A stretch of 64,000 nucleotides of DNA from contig NZ_JAGGMR010000001.1 of NCBI RefSeq assembly GCF_017875645.1, positions 1,364,001 to 1,428,000 of the forward strand. The letters run 5' to 3'. How positions within the stretch are numbered: position 1 is the first letter of the stretch; each line of letters begins with the position of its first letter. The notes beneath the pieces are model-generated. The model saw nothing but the letters and a program-made list of their open reading frames with translations, did no database searches and was not told the origin of the DNA. Both the position numbers and the translations under genes were made by a program. The DNA is from Nocardia goodfellowii. GTDB taxonomy: Bacteria > Actinomycetota > Actinomycetes > Mycobacteriales > Mycobacteriaceae. Shown piece after piece: positions 35,175-44,464 of the stretch.

Positions 35175-35681
35175 CTAGGCGCGCAACCCGAACGGCGTCG
35201 CCAGACAGCTCGCCCCCGTGGCCGAGTTCCACGCGAAGGCGCCCGACCCGAGGCAGACCACGGTGTTCTCGGCGCTGCTGACCTGCGCCCGCGACCCGTT
35301 GACCGCGATCGCGATGCCGAGGGTGTCGCCGGGCGGGCCGGTGCCGGACAGGGCGGTGAGGGCGATCGCGTCCGGGCCCAGCCCGATGGCGATCGGCATG
35401 CCGCCCGACCCTTCGCTGGCGCCGACCCCACCGGCCGCGCCGATGCCGAGTGCGACCGCGCCGAGCGTGGCATTGGCATAGCCGACACCGTCGAAACCGG
35501 CGGCCCGCGCCTGCCCGATCGTGTCGGTGACCGCACGACAGGCCGTGCGGCCGTCGATGACGGTGATGTCCAAGCCGCTGTCGGACGCGCAGTGCACATC
35601 GGCGGCGGTGGCGGGCCCGGGCAGCAGGAACGAGGCTCCGGCCGCGGCGGACGCCACACCGACAGCGCTGATCAGCTTCAC
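35175..35681 (-). CDS. Secreted protein of unknown function (DUF6764-like)
   Basis: 168 aa from the GTG at 35681 (VKLISAVGVASAAAGASFLL). Signal peptide cleaved near GPATA-ADVHC. The mature part has cysteines in DVHCASDSG, RTACRAV, TVVCLGS and ASCLATPF, so two disulfides are possible, and a glycine/alanine-rich middle (LGIGAAGGVGASEGSGG). No catalytic motif. I associate it with DUF6764-type secreted actinobacterial proteins, from memory. The frame continues far upstream but without signal-peptide character. Confidence 0.7.
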   Translation of the reverse strand: MKLISAVGVASAAAGASFLLPGPATAADVHCASDSGLDITVIDGRTACRAVTDTIGQARAAGFDGVGYANATLGAVALGIGAAGGVGASEGSGGMPIAIGLGPDAIALTALSGTGPPGDTLGIAIAVNGSRAQVSSAENTVVCLGSGAFAWNSATGASCLATPFGLRA

Positions 35682-35850
35682 GGACTGCCCCTTTCCCACC
35701 GGTCGTCCCCACCCTAACGGGCGAAGTTGAAAGATTTGCGTTTCTACTGGTACCCGGCACGGCGCGGCGGCGTCGTTACGAGTCGACGCGCAGGCGGCGA
35801 TTATGTAAGCATGGCGTGTTATTTCGGCGGGCAGCTCGGGAGGACTGTAC

Positions 35851-36483
35851 GTGTCTCGTCTACTTGAGCGTCTCGCGCTGGGCGTCAGCGCCGTGGTGGC
35901 CGTGGCGGCGCTGGCCGCGTGCGGGCAGACCATCGAAGGCCGGGCGAAGCCGATCGGAGACGGGACCGTCGACGCGGTGGGGACCAGCACCACGAAAACC
36001 GCCACGGCCAAACCGAGTTCGAGTTCCCGGTCGAGTACGAGCAAGACGGCCAGTCCCACCGCTCCGGACCAGGGCGGCAGTATCGATTTCGACGCGGCCG
36101 TCGGCGACTGCGTCAGTCTCGGCGGCGCCAGCAACGATCCGAAGATCGAGAAGGTCGCGTGCGGCAGCAAGACCTCCAATTACAAGGTCATCGGCAAGGT
36201 GCCCAACACCTCGGAGTGCGTCAGCGACCGCGACAGCTACTACGCCGAAAAGCGCAACGGGATACAGACCGGTGCGCTGTGCCTGGACATCGACTGGGTG
36301 GTCGGCGACTGCATGGATGTCGGCGGCGAGGACCCCAAACGCATCGATTGCACCGAGACCGCCGTCGAGGGCGTGAAGGTGGTCAGCATCGAACAGAACA
36401 CCACCGCCGTGGCCTCCTGCGGCACCGGCTCCGGATTCACCTACAAGGAACGTAAATTCGTGGTCTGCGTCTCCGACATGTAG
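35851..36483 (+). CDS. LppU-family lipoprotein
   Basis: 210 aa from a GTG. Lipoprotein signal with lipobox LAAC (VAVAALAAC, Cys at about residue 24). A Ser/Thr-rich linker (about 45-75) precedes a domain with six cysteines in the LppU pattern: AVGDCVSLGG, EKVACGS, SECVSDRD, LCLDIDWVVGDCMDV, IDCTETAVEG and ASCGTG. Members are actinobacterial cell-surface lipoproteins of unknown function (M. tuberculosis LppU, Rv2784c). Followed 36 nt later by an MFS gene on the same strand. Confidence 0.82.
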   Translation: MSRLLERLALGVSAVVAVAALAACGQTIEGRAKPIGDGTVDAVGTSTTKTATAKPSSSSRSSTSKTASPTAPDQGGSIDFDAAVGDCVSLGGASNDPKIEKVACGSKTSNYKVIGKVPNTSECVSDRDSYYAEKRNGIQTGALCLDIDWVVGDCMDVGGEDPKRIDCTETAVEGVKVVSIEQNTTAVASCGTGSGFTYKERKFVVCVSDM

Positions 36484-36519
36484 CCCCGACTTGTCGGTTC
36501 CGGTGGCTAGTTTGTACCG

Positions 36520-38001
36520 GTGAGCACCCTCTCGGAGCTACCCCGCCTGCAGTCGGCCACCGGCCGCTGGATTCTGCTCGCCACCATCCTCGGTTCGTCC
36601 GTGGCTTCGCTGGACGCGACCGTCGTCAATATCGCGCTACCGCGTATCGGCGAGGAGCTGCGTACCGACGTGGCCGGCCTGCAGTGGACGTTGAACGGCT
36701 ACACGCTCACGCTGGCGGCGTTCATTCTGCTCGGCGGTTCGCTCGGCGACCGGCTCGGCCGGCGCAAGGTGTTCCTCTGGGGCGCCGTCGGTTTCGCGAT
36801 CGCCTCGGTGCTGTGCGGGGCCGCGGTGAATATCGAGATGCTGGTCGCCGCGCGCGTGCTGCAGGGCATCGCGGGCGCGATGCTCACTCCCGGCAGCCTG
36901 GCGCTGATCTCCTCCTCCATCGACAGTCGTGACCAGGGCGCCGCGATCGGCTTGTGGTCCGGGTTCGGCGGTGTCGCGGGTGCGCTCGGTCCGTTCCTCG
37001 GCGGCTGGCTCATCGATGTGGTGGGCTGGCGCTCCATCTTCTTCCTCAATGTGCCGCTGGTACTGGTGGTCGTGCTGGTAGCGCTGCGCCACGTACCCGA
37101 GAGCCGGGATCCGGACGCCACCAACCGCCTCGATGTGCCGGGCGCGGTGGTGGTCGCGCTCGCGCTCGGCGCGCTGACCTTCGGCCTGATCGAGGTCAAC
37201 GCGCTGCTCATCGTCGGCGGCCTGCTGCTGCTCGCCGCCTTCGTGGTGATCGAGCTGCGCAGCGATCATCCGCTGGTGTTGCCGGCGCTGTTCCGCTCAC
37301 GGGTCTTCACCGCGGCCAATCTGGTCACCCTGGCCGTGTACGCCGCGCTGGGCGGCGTGTTCTTCCTGCTCGTGCTGGAACTGCAACTGGTGGCCGGTTA
37401 TTCGCCGCTGATGTCGGGGGTGGCGACGGTCCCGATCACGCTGATCATGCTGGTGCTGTCGGCACCGGCGGGCCGCTGGGCGCAGGTGCACGGCGCCCGG
37501 ATCCCGATGACGCTCGGTCCGCTGCTGGCCGCCGCGGGCTTGATCCTGTTGCTGCGCATCGGGCCCGACACGGTCTACCTCACCGATGTCCTGCCCGGCG
37601 TGCTCGTCTTCGGGCTCGGTCTCGCGGTCCTGGTCGCCCCGCTCACCGGAGCCGTGCTGGGTGCGGTACCGGCCAGCGAGGCCGGTGTCGCCTCCGGCGT
37701 CAACAACGCGGTCGCCCGCACCGCCCAGCTGCTGGCGGTGGCGGCGCTGCCCGGCCTGGCGGGCATCTCCGGATCGCTCTCCGACCCAACGGAGTTCGAT
37801 CGTGGCTTCGCGACGGCGATGTGGATCTGCGTGGGGCTGCTGGTGGCCGGCGCGCTGCTGGCGGGTGTGCTGCTGCGCCCGGAGCGCAAAACACCGGCGA
37901 CGCTGCGCAAGAAGCCCGAGCTCGATCGCGTCGACTGCGTTCCACAGTGCGCGATCTCCGGTCCGGCGGTCGCCCCCCGCCGGTCGCTGACCGGGTCCTG
38001 A
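36520..38001 (+). CDS. DHA2-family MFS multidrug exporter
   Basis: 493 aa from a GTG. About 14 predicted membrane helices, the DHA2 (EmrB/QacA) layout. Motif D1-like SLDATVVNIALPRIGEEL, motif A GGSLGDRLGRRKVFLWG and motif C GPFLGGWLIDVVGWRSIFF are all present. It probably exports cationic or hydrophobic compounds by proton antiport; the substrate is unknown and there is no adjacent regulator. A strong hairpin terminator follows at 38057. Confidence 0.9.
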   Translation: MSTLSELPRLQSATGRWILLATILGSSVASLDATVVNIALPRIGEELRTDVAGLQWTLNGYTLTLAAFILLGGSLGDRLGRRKVFLWGAVGFAIASVLCGAAVNIEMLVAARVLQGIAGAMLTPGSLALISSSIDSRDQGAAIGLWSGFGGVAGALGPFLGGWLIDVVGWRSIFFLNVPLVLVVVLVALRHVPESRDPDATNRLDVPGAVVVALALGALTFGLIEVNALLIVGGLLLLAAFVVIELRSDHPLVLPALFRSRVFTAANLVTLAVYAALGGVFFLLVLELQLVAGYSPLMSGVATVPITLIMLVLSAPAGRWAQVHGARIPMTLGPLLAAAGLILLLRIGPDTVYLTDVLPGVLVFGLGLAVLVAPLTGAVLGAVPASEAGVASGVNNAVARTAQLLAVAALPGLAGISGSLSDPTEFDRGFATAMWICVGLLVAGALLAGVLLRPERKTPATLRKKPELDRVDCVPQCAISGPAVAPRRSLTGS

Positions 38002-38015
38002 AAGCCCGGCCCGGC

Positions 38016-38053
38016 AGGTAAGGGCCCGGCAACGAGGTAAGGGCCCGGCAACG
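38016..38053. repeat. 19-bp tandem duplication
   Basis: AGGTAAGGGCCCGGCAACG occurs twice head to tail (38016-38034 and 38035-38053), between the MFS stop and the terminator hairpin. Confidence 0.8.
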
Positions 38054-38056
38054 ACA

Positions 38057-38084
38057 AAGGGCGGACGCTCACGCGTCCGCCCTT
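38057..38084. terminator. Bidirectional hairpin terminator
   Basis: A perfect 12-bp inverted repeat (AAGGGCGGACGC and GCGTCCGCCCTT) with loop TCAC, between the convergent MFS and protease genes. Confidence 0.9.
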
Positions 38085-38100
38085 CGTACCGATCGTCAAC

Positions 38101-38775
38101 CTAGATAGGCCGGAAACCAGCTCCGACGCCGCCGCGGGCGTTGATGTCGTCCATGATCACGGTCATATTGGTGCCGACCTCCGGACCGAAGCAGGCCAGC
38201 GCGAGGTAGGCGTTCACCATGCCGACCAGTGTCGAGCCGACGACCACCGGTGCGCCGGAATCGCCTTCCACGACGCACATCTGGGTCCAGGTCTCGATCT
38301 TGCTGTCGAACACGTCGCCCCACACCAGGCCACAGGTGTTGCCGGTGGTGCGGCCTTCCTTGCAGACGACCATCGGGAACTGCGGCGGCCCACCGACATT
38401 GGTGATGGTGACGCCGCCGACCCGGTTCACCGGCACGATGCTGCCCGGATCGAACTGGATCACCGCGTAGTCGAGGTCGTGGTTGGAGTAGATGAATCTG
38501 CCGATCACGCCCGCGTCGCGATCGGACTCGGCGTAAACCTCGGCGCCCGCGTCGCCGCAGTGGCCGGCGGTGAGCCCGACGAGCCGGCCCGCGTTGTCGT
38601 GGCCGACCGTGGTGACAGTGCATTCGAATTGGTTGTCGATGATGATCCCGGAGCCACCACCCAGGACCGGCGGGGCGGGCGCGCCTTGCGCGGCTCCAGC
38701 GCCCGTCCCGAGCAACGCCGCACCCAGGGCTACGGCGAGGACGGCGTGTGCCGCCTTGGCGAGTTTGCTGAACAT
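38101..38775 (-). CDS. Secreted S1 family (chymotrypsin-like) serine protease
   Basis: 224 aa from the ATG at 38775, directly behind GGAGGGAC. The signal peptide ends near GAAQGAPA. The catalytic triad is visible: His in GLTAGHCGD, Asp in HDLDYAVIQF, Ser in VVEGDSGAPVVVG. Four Cys after the signal (FECTV, AGHCG, MVVCKEG, NTCGLVWG) plus QMCVVEG and LACFGPE fit disulfide-stabilised alpha-lytic-like enzymes. No pro-domain is evident, so it may be made without a folding chaperone segment. Mycolata encode several such secreted proteases. Confidence 0.9.
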   Translation of the reverse strand: MFSKLAKAAHAVLAVALGAALLGTGAGAAQGAPAPPVLGGGSGIIIDNQFECTVTTVGHDNAGRLVGLTAGHCGDAGAEVYAESDRDAGVIGRFIYSNHDLDYAVIQFDPGSIVPVNRVGGVTITNVGGPPQFPMVVCKEGRTTGNTCGLVWGDVFDSKIETWTQMCVVEGDSGAPVVVGSTLVGMVNAYLALACFGPEVGTNMTVIMDDINARGGVGAGFRPI

Positions 38776-39242
38776 GTCCCTCCAGACGTCGGAAGCCCGC
38801 ACGATATCAATCTGTCGCACCCATCGTGTCAGTATTCGGTGCCGGGCGCGTCAGGTAGGGGTCTGTGTCGCTGATAGCGAGGCCCTATTGAAACCGTTTG
38901 ATCGGTGCCCGAATTTGTATTCCGGGAACGACATCCGTTTGTCCAATTGGCATTTGAAAACAGGGCTTTTTTAGATGAAAGTTTTCCTGGTAAACACTCG
39001 GAGATACTCGGGACCTGGTCGTAACGTCGCAGGTGAGCTGTCACGGGTTCTAGAACTTTGCCTGGCTTTTTGGGGCGTGTCCCAAATAATGGACAGGCAC
39101 TGCTGGCATTTTTCCATGCAGTGACATCAATCTATGACTGCAATCACATGACCATGGTGTGTTCCGCACTACTCCGTAGTAAGGTGCGTCAAGCAAACAG
39201 TCGTCGGGGTTGTCCAACCTGGCGTCGAGAGGGGTAGCGAAG
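38776..39242. other. AT-richer intergenic leader before the mce operon
   Basis: 467 bp without a convincing gene, visibly less GC-rich than the surroundings in 38870-39200. It holds the protease promoter on the minus side and must hold the mce promoter. Short dyads noted: GTTCTAGAAC (39047-39056), TGTCC-N8-GGACA near 39080, and ACTAC-TCC-GTAGT (39168-39180). No match to a known mce regulator operator could be fixed. Confidence 0.6.
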
Positions 39243-40094
39243 TTGCAGTCGACCAAGAGTCCACCGAGGTCACGGTTCAGTGATGCGGTCGATTGGACGA
39301 GGGGCTACTGGGAAGACCATCCGAAGAAGTCGCTGGAGACCTTCGGACGTCAGATCACCATGGGAATCGCCGCTGTCGCGGAGCTTTTCATCGCGATCTT
39401 CCGGCGCCGCTTCCCGTTCAACGAATTCATCCGTCAGTGCGCCTTCATGTCGAACGTCGCCGCGGCGCCGACCCTGCTGGTCGCCATCCCGATCGGCGTG
39501 ATCGTCTCGATCCAGGTCGGCGCGGTCGCGGGTCAAGTCGGCGCCACCTCGTTCATCGGTGCGGCCAATGGTCTCGGCATCATTCAGCAGGGTGCACCAC
39601 TGGTCACCTCGATCATGATCGCCGGCGCGGTCGGCTCGGCCATCTGCGCCGACCTCGGCTCGCGCACCATCCGGGAAGAGATCGACGCCATGAAGGTGAT
39701 GGGCGTCGACCCGATGCGCCGCCTGGTGGCCCCCCGGCTCGGCGCCGCCATGCTGGTCAGCGTGCTGCTCTGCGGCTTCGTGGTTTTCGTCGGCTTCCTG
39801 ACGGGCTACATCTTCAATATCTTCGCCCAGAACGGCACCCCCGGCTCCTACATCGGCACCTTCTCGTCGTTCGCGGTCACCTTCGACCTGTTCGTCGCGC
39901 TGCTCAAGTCGCTGATCTTCGGCCTGCTCGCGGCGATCATCGCCTGCGACACCGGCTTGAATACGCGCGGTGGCCCGGGTGGTGTCGCCAATTCGGTGAA
40001 CTCGGCAGTGGTCTCGTCCGCGATCATGTTGTTCGGGGTGAATCTGATCATCACCCAGATCTACAACACTCTCTTCCCCCCACAGGTGGTCTGA
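39243..40094 (+). CDS. yrbEA: MlaE/YrbE-type permease, first of the mce operon
   Basis: 283 aa from the TTG at 39243, with GAGAGGGG upstream; a TTG at 39210 is possible. Integral inner-membrane permease with five or so hydrophobic segments and the conserved cytoplasmic EEIDAMKVMGVDP loop that contacts the ATPase MceG, whose gene is not in the window. With YrbEB it forms the permease core of an Mce lipid or sterol importer. It begins an eight-gene run with tiny gaps or overlaps, so one transcript is expected. Confidence 0.93.
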   Translation: MQSTKSPPRSRFSDAVDWTRGYWEDHPKKSLETFGRQITMGIAAVAELFIAIFRRRFPFNEFIRQCAFMSNVAAAPTLLVAIPIGVIVSIQVGAVAGQVGATSFIGAANGLGIIQQGAPLVTSIMIAGAVGSAICADLGSRTIREEIDAMKVMGVDPMRRLVAPRLGAAMLVSVLLCGFVVFVGFLTGYIFNIFAQNGTPGSYIGTFSSFAVTFDLFVALLKSLIFGLLAAIIACDTGLNTRGGPGGVANSVNSAVVSSAIMLFGVNLIITQIYNTLFPPQVV

Positions 40095-40098
40095 GCCG

Positions 40099-40962
40099 GT
40101 GTCCTCAACTTATGTGCCGCCGCTGCTGCGGCCGCTTCAGCAACTCAGGCGCGCCGGTCAAGCCCCGGTAGACCTGCTCGCCCGCCTGGGCCACCAGGTC
40201 TTCTTCTTCCTGCGGTCGCTCGGCTCGATTCCGCTGGCGCTCAAGCACTACCCCAAGGAAGTGTGGCGGCTGCTCTCGGACGTCACCTGGGGCAACGGCA
40301 ACCTAGTGGTCGGCGGCGGCACCATCGGCGTCGTCGTCATCCTGAGCGCGTTCGGCGGTATGACCGTCGCGATCCAGGGCCACACCTCGCTGAATCTGCT
40401 GGGGCTGAGCCCGATCACCGGCGCCATCTCCGCCTTCGCCACCACGCGTGAGCTGGGACCGCTGCTGGCGTCGCTGGCATTCGCCGCGCAGGCCGGCTGC
40501 CGGTTCACCGCGCAACTCGGCGCGATGCGCATCTCCGAGGAGATCGACGCGCTCGAATCCATTGCGATCCGGCCGCTTCCGTACCTGGTGAGTACCCGGA
40601 TCTTCGCCGCGATCGTGGCGATCATCCCGCTGTACTGCCTGGGCCTGGCCGTCGCCTACATCTCCTGCTCGCTCACCGTGCAGATGATCGGCGGCACCGC
40701 CAGCGGCACCTACGCGCACTACTTCTACCAGTTCCTGATACCTACCGACGTGCTCTATTCATTGGCGAAAGCGATTCTCTTCGTCGCGATCACCACGTTC
40801 ATCCAGTGCTACTACGGCTTCTTCGCCTCGGGTGGTCCGGAGGGCGTCGGTGTCGCGGCCGGCCGCGCGATCAAGATGTGCATCATCCTGGTCGTCTTCG
40901 CGGACCTGTTCATGACGTTGGCGATCTGGGGCGTCGACGCCGGAATCCGGATATCGGGGTAG
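40099..40962 (+). CDS. yrbEB: MlaE/YrbE-type permease, second subunit
   Basis: 287 aa from a GTG, 4 nt after yrbEA. Hydrophobic segments from about residue 70 (VVGGGTIGVVVILSAFGGM), and the permease loop SEEIDALESIAIRPLPYLV, the B-subunit version of the EExDA motif. The N terminus is longer than that of YrbEA, as usual for the B subunit. Acts with YrbEA as above. Confidence 0.93.
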   Translation: MSSTYVPPLLRPLQQLRRAGQAPVDLLARLGHQVFFFLRSLGSIPLALKHYPKEVWRLLSDVTWGNGNLVVGGGTIGVVVILSAFGGMTVAIQGHTSLNLLGLSPITGAISAFATTRELGPLLASLAFAAQAGCRFTAQLGAMRISEEIDALESIAIRPLPYLVSTRIFAAIVAIIPLYCLGLAVAYISCSLTVQMIGGTASGTYAHYFYQFLIPTDVLYSLAKAILFVAITTFIQCYYGFFASGGPEGVGVAAGRAIKMCIILVVFADLFMTLAIWGVDAGIRISG

Positions 40963-40968
40963 GGCGAG

Positions 40969-42441
40969 ATGATCATTGATCCGAGTGGGCGCGGGCCCAC
41001 GATGCGGCAGCTGCTCTTGGCCGGTGTGGCGGGACTCGTTGTCTTCGCGCTGATCATGGGCTTCCTGATGGCCAGGTATCGCGGCTATTTCGTACCGAAG
41101 GTGAACGTGGTCGCGGAGCTGACCACCACCGGTGACGGGCTGCCCGCGAAAGCGGACGTGAAGTTCCGCGGTGTGCTGGTGGGCGCGGTCAAGGGCGTCG
41201 ACGTGGCGTCCCGGGGCGAGCTGCAGAAAGTCCAGATCGAGCTGAAACCCGAACTGGCCAAGGGCGTTCCCGCCAATGTCACCGCACGCGTGGTGCCGTC
41301 CAACCTGTTCGCCGTCACCTCGGTCGAGCTGGTCTTCAACGGTCCCGCCGACGAGTTCCTGCGCGACGGCTCGGTCATCGAGGAGGACCGCAGCCAGGGC
41401 ACCATCGCGTTGCAGGACACCCTGACCTCGGTGGAGAAAGTGCTCGACAAGATCGACCCGGTGCAGTTCGGGCGCGTGCTGGGGACGCTGTCGCAGGCGC
41501 TCGACGGCAGCGGCCGGATGCCCGGCTCCACGGTGGAGCGGCTGGATCGCTGGCTGCTGTCGGTGGACGAGTCGATCCCGGATCTCGGTGTACTGCTCGG
41601 CGACTTCGCCGGCTCGCTGCACGCGCTGAACCAGTCCGCGCCGGAACTGCTCGACGTGGTGAACAGCTCGGTGCAGACCGCGCGCACCATCGCCGATCGC
41701 CGTGCCCAGCTGGTCGCGCTGATCACCGGCACCAGCTCCACGGTGGACAAGGTGAACGACCTGTTCGCGCGCAATCCTGATGTGGGCAAGCAGCTCACGG
41801 CCGGCACCAGTGACACCTTCGGCGCGCTCGCCGCGGATCCGCAGGCCGTCACCCAGGCGATCCTGAACCTGGGCACCTCGACCGCCAAGCTGAACACCGT
41901 CTTCACCTGGGGCACCCAGCAGCAGATGGTGTGGAACCTCGGGCTGACCTTCACCCCGTACAAGCCGTGGACGGTCGCCGACTGCCCGCGCTACGGCGAG
42001 CTGGCCGGACCGAGTTGCGCTACCGCGCCCACCGAGGCGATCCTGCCGCCGCTGCCGGAGAACCTGAAGCCGCGCAAGCTGGATTCGGCCGCGGGCCTGC
42101 CCGCGCTGGTGCCGATCCCCGGTCTGCCGATGATCCCGGGTCTGACGACCGAGGGTGCGCCGGCGCCGACCGCACAGGATCCGACCAGGCCGTTCGCGGG
42201 CACGCCGCTCGAGGGACTGTTCCCGTGGCTGCCGGGCATGCTCGGCGGTGGTCAGCCGGCCCCCGCCGCGCCGGCGGAACCGCAGGAGGTCAAGCCGGCC
42301 GCGGCGCCGATCGCCTACCAGGGCGAGGACGCGATGACGCAGTTGCTCGGCCGCAAGCCGACACCGTCGGAAGTCCTGTTGCTGAGCACGATCATGAGGA
42401 ACGGAACCCTGCAAGTGACTCCTACAGGGGGTAGGCAGTGA
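40969..42441 (+). CDS. mceA: MCE family protein MceA
   Basis: 490 aa. One N-terminal membrane anchor (about 14-35, LLLAGVAGLVVFALIMGF), then the MCE domain (about 43-130, with VVAELTTTGDGLPAKADVKF and RGVLVGAVKGVD), a long helical region, and a Pro/Ala-rich C terminus (from about 365). Subunit of the hexameric tunnel that carries hydrophobic substrates across the periplasm. MceA is usually the largest subunit, as here. Its stop overlaps the start of mceB. Confidence 0.93.
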   Translation: MIIDPSGRGPTMRQLLLAGVAGLVVFALIMGFLMARYRGYFVPKVNVVAELTTTGDGLPAKADVKFRGVLVGAVKGVDVASRGELQKVQIELKPELAKGVPANVTARVVPSNLFAVTSVELVFNGPADEFLRDGSVIEEDRSQGTIALQDTLTSVEKVLDKIDPVQFGRVLGTLSQALDGSGRMPGSTVERLDRWLLSVDESIPDLGVLLGDFAGSLHALNQSAPELLDVVNSSVQTARTIADRRAQLVALITGTSSTVDKVNDLFARNPDVGKQLTAGTSDTFGALAADPQAVTQAILNLGTSTAKLNTVFTWGTQQQMVWNLGLTFTPYKPWTVADCPRYGELAGPSCATAPTEAILPPLPENLKPRKLDSAAGLPALVPIPGLPMIPGLTTEGAPAPTAQDPTRPFAGTPLEGLFPWLPGMLGGGQPAPAAPAEPQEVKPAAAPIAYQGEDAMTQLLGRKPTPSEVLLLSTIMRNGTLQVTPTGGRQ

Positions 42442-43472
42442 GTATCAAAAAGCCGCTTATCGGCTTCTCGCTGTTCGCGATCGTCTCGATCCTGGTGACC
42501 GTCGTCGTCTGGAACACCCTGGCGCGCATCGTGCCCGGGGACACCCGGACCTACTCGGCGGTCTTCAGCGACGTGCTCGGTCTGCGCGAGGGCGACGACG
42601 TCCGGATGGCGGGTGTGCGCGTCGGCAAGATCGAGACGATCGAGCTGGACGCCAAGAACAACGCCAAGGTGACCTTCATCGTGCAGTCCGATCAGACGCT
42701 CTACGACGACACCAAAGCGCTGGTCCGCTACCAGAACCTGATCGGCCAGCGCTATGTCGCGCTGGCCCCGGGCAAGTCCTCCGCGCCGCAGCCGCTGAAG
42801 AACAAGTCGACCATTCCGCTCGAGCGCACCGAACCGTCGTTCGACGTGTCGGCGCTGCTCAACGGTTTCCAGCCGCTGTTCCAGGTATTGCAGCCCGAGC
42901 AGGTGAACCGGCTGTCGGAGACCTTCATCCAGGCCCTGCAGGGCGACGGAGTCTCGTTGAGCGCGTTCGTGGCCCAGGCCGCGGCGTTGGCCACCGACTT
43001 CCAGCGGCGCGACGCCATCCTCACCGATGTGATCGTCAACCTGTCCGGCGTGATGCAGGGGCTGGCCAAGCGAGGTGATGAATTGGAGACCCTGGTGACC
43101 CAGACCCGATCGTTGATCGGCGGGTTGTACGAGCAGGGCCAGTCGCTGCAGACCTCGACCGTGGCGATCGCGGACGCGACCAGCTCGCTGGTCGACATGA
43201 TGGGCAACGTGCAGCCGAAGATCCAGGAGGCACAGAACTCCACCCACGCGGCGCTGACCCTGTTGATCAACACCGGTGCGCAGCTGGATCAGGCGGCGGT
43301 CGACCTTCCGGCCGTCCTGGCGAACGCGGGCGTCTTCACCTCCGAGGGCACCTTCGCCAACGCCTACCTCTGCCACCTCGACATCTCGCTGTACGGGGTG
43401 TTGTTCCCGCGCGGCTTCCTCGAGCGGACCGGACTCGGCGGCAAAACTCATTCGGCGGTGTGCAGGCCATGA
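42438..43472 (+). CDS. mceB: MCE family protein MceB
   Basis: 344 aa from a GTG overlapping the mceA stop by 4 nt. N-terminal anchor (LIGFSLFAIVSILVTVVVW), MCE domain (about 35-120, FSDVLGLREGDDVRMAGVRV), then long amphipathic helices. The C terminus contains the typical NAYLCHLDISLYG. No lipobox. Coupled to mceC by an ATGA overlap. Confidence 0.93.
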   Translation: MSIKKPLIGFSLFAIVSILVTVVVWNTLARIVPGDTRTYSAVFSDVLGLREGDDVRMAGVRVGKIETIELDAKNNAKVTFIVQSDQTLYDDTKALVRYQNLIGQRYVALAPGKSSAPQPLKNKSTIPLERTEPSFDVSALLNGFQPLFQVLQPEQVNRLSETFIQALQGDGVSLSAFVAQAAALATDFQRRDAILTDVIVNLSGVMQGLAKRGDELETLVTQTRSLIGGLYEQGQSLQTSTVAIADATSSLVDMMGNVQPKIQEAQNSTHAALTLLINTGAQLDQAAVDLPAVLANAGVFTSEGTFANAYLCHLDISLYGVLFPRGFLERTGLGGKTHSAVCRP

Positions 43473-44464
43473 TGACCAAATTCAAGCGCAGATTCGACAA
43501 TAACCGCTACTTCTGGCTCGGCATCCTCGGTGCCGCCGTCGTCGTGGTGCTGCTGGTGGTCTCCAGCGTCTTCCGGCTGCTCGGCGTCGGCGATCAGACG
43601 GTCAAGGCGGAATTCGCCCAGGCCGCCGGTATCCGGGTCGGTGACAAGGTGGACGTGGCCGGTGTCCCGGTCGGCACCGTGGCGGGCGCGAAGATCGAGG
43701 GCGATCACGTCCTGCTGGAACTGAACGTCAAGAGCGACCTGAAGCTGGGCCCGGACGCGCGCGCGTCCATCAAGATGGCCACCCTGCTCGGCGCTCGCTA
43801 TGTCGATTTGGAGCCCGGTGACGGCTCCGGCCTGCCCGGCAAGCGAATCCCGAAGTCCAACACCGAGGTTCCGTACAACCTGGCCGACGTGGTGCAGATC
43901 GGTACGCCGAAGTTCGAGCAGCTCGACACCAAGAAGCTGAACGAATCGCTGAACCTGATCAACCAGGAGCTCAGCAATCCGGAGCTGCTGGCGCAGGCGC
44001 TCGATTCCGTCGGCGCGCTGGCCAAGGTCATGGACGCACGCAAGACCGAGGTCGACGGCCTGCTGAAGGACCTGAACAAGGTCACCCAACTGCTCGCCGA
44101 CAACCGCAACAGCGTGCTGCTGATCATCACCCAGGGCGAGGCGATCGCCAACCGGGTGATGGAACGCCAGGGCCTGCTGCGCCAGCTGCTCGACAATGTG
44201 GCGATGCTGACCCGGCAGTTGCAGGAGATCGGTGCGGAGAACGACGGTCAGCTCGGGCCCACGCTCGACCAGCTGAACACCGTCGCCGAAGGGCTGCAGA
44301 AGAACAAGGACAATCTGGACCGGCTGCTGTCCATCGCGCCGACCTCGGTCCGGTACCTGGCCAACGCCTGGGGCAGCAACGGTAACTACGCCGAAGTCGG
44401 CCTGCCGTGGCTGTTCCCGGACAACTGGCTGTGCCGCGCGCAGGTTATCGAGGGGTGCCAGTGA
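43469..44464 (+). CDS. mceC: MCE family protein MceC
   Basis: 331 aa from the ATG at 43469, whose ATGA overlaps the mceB stop. Anchor at about residues 15-38 (LGILGAAVVVVLLVVSSVF), MCE domain (EFAQAAGIRVGDKVDVAGV and PVGTVAGAKIEGD), helical region, and the C-terminal WLFPDNWLCRAQVIEGCQ. Shorter than mycobacterial MceC (about 500 aa), lacking the long proline-rich tail seen there. Confidence 0.92.
   Translation: MMTKFKRRFDNNRYFWLGILGAAVVVVLLVVSSVFRLLGVGDQTVKAEFAQAAGIRVGDKVDVAGVPVGTVAGAKIEGDHVLLELNVKSDLKLGPDARASIKMATLLGARYVDLEPGDGSGLPGKRIPKSNTEVPYNLADVVQIGTPKFEQLDTKKLNESLNLINQELSNPELLAQALDSVGALAKVMDARKTEVDGLLKDLNKVTQLLADNRNSVLLIITQGEAIANRVMERQGLLRQLLDNVAMLTRQLQEIGAENDGQLGPTLDQLNTVAEGLQKNKDNLDRLLSIAPTSVRYLANAWGSNGNYAEVGLPWLFPDNWLCRAQVIEGCQ

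Noticed and set aside
39034..39045. GTGAGCTGTCAC as a second Crp site
   Set aside because: The half-sites are separated by 4 nt, not 6, so it does not fit Crp.
39047..39056. GTTCTAGAAC as a KstR-type operator for the mce genes
   Set aside because: KstR sites have AAC before GTT (TnnAACnnGTTnnA); here the half-sites are in the opposite order.
38829..39256. Two short minus-strand frames in the leader before the mce operon
   Set aside because: 71 and 68 codons, no domain, composition unlike the neighbours; the second runs into yrbEA.
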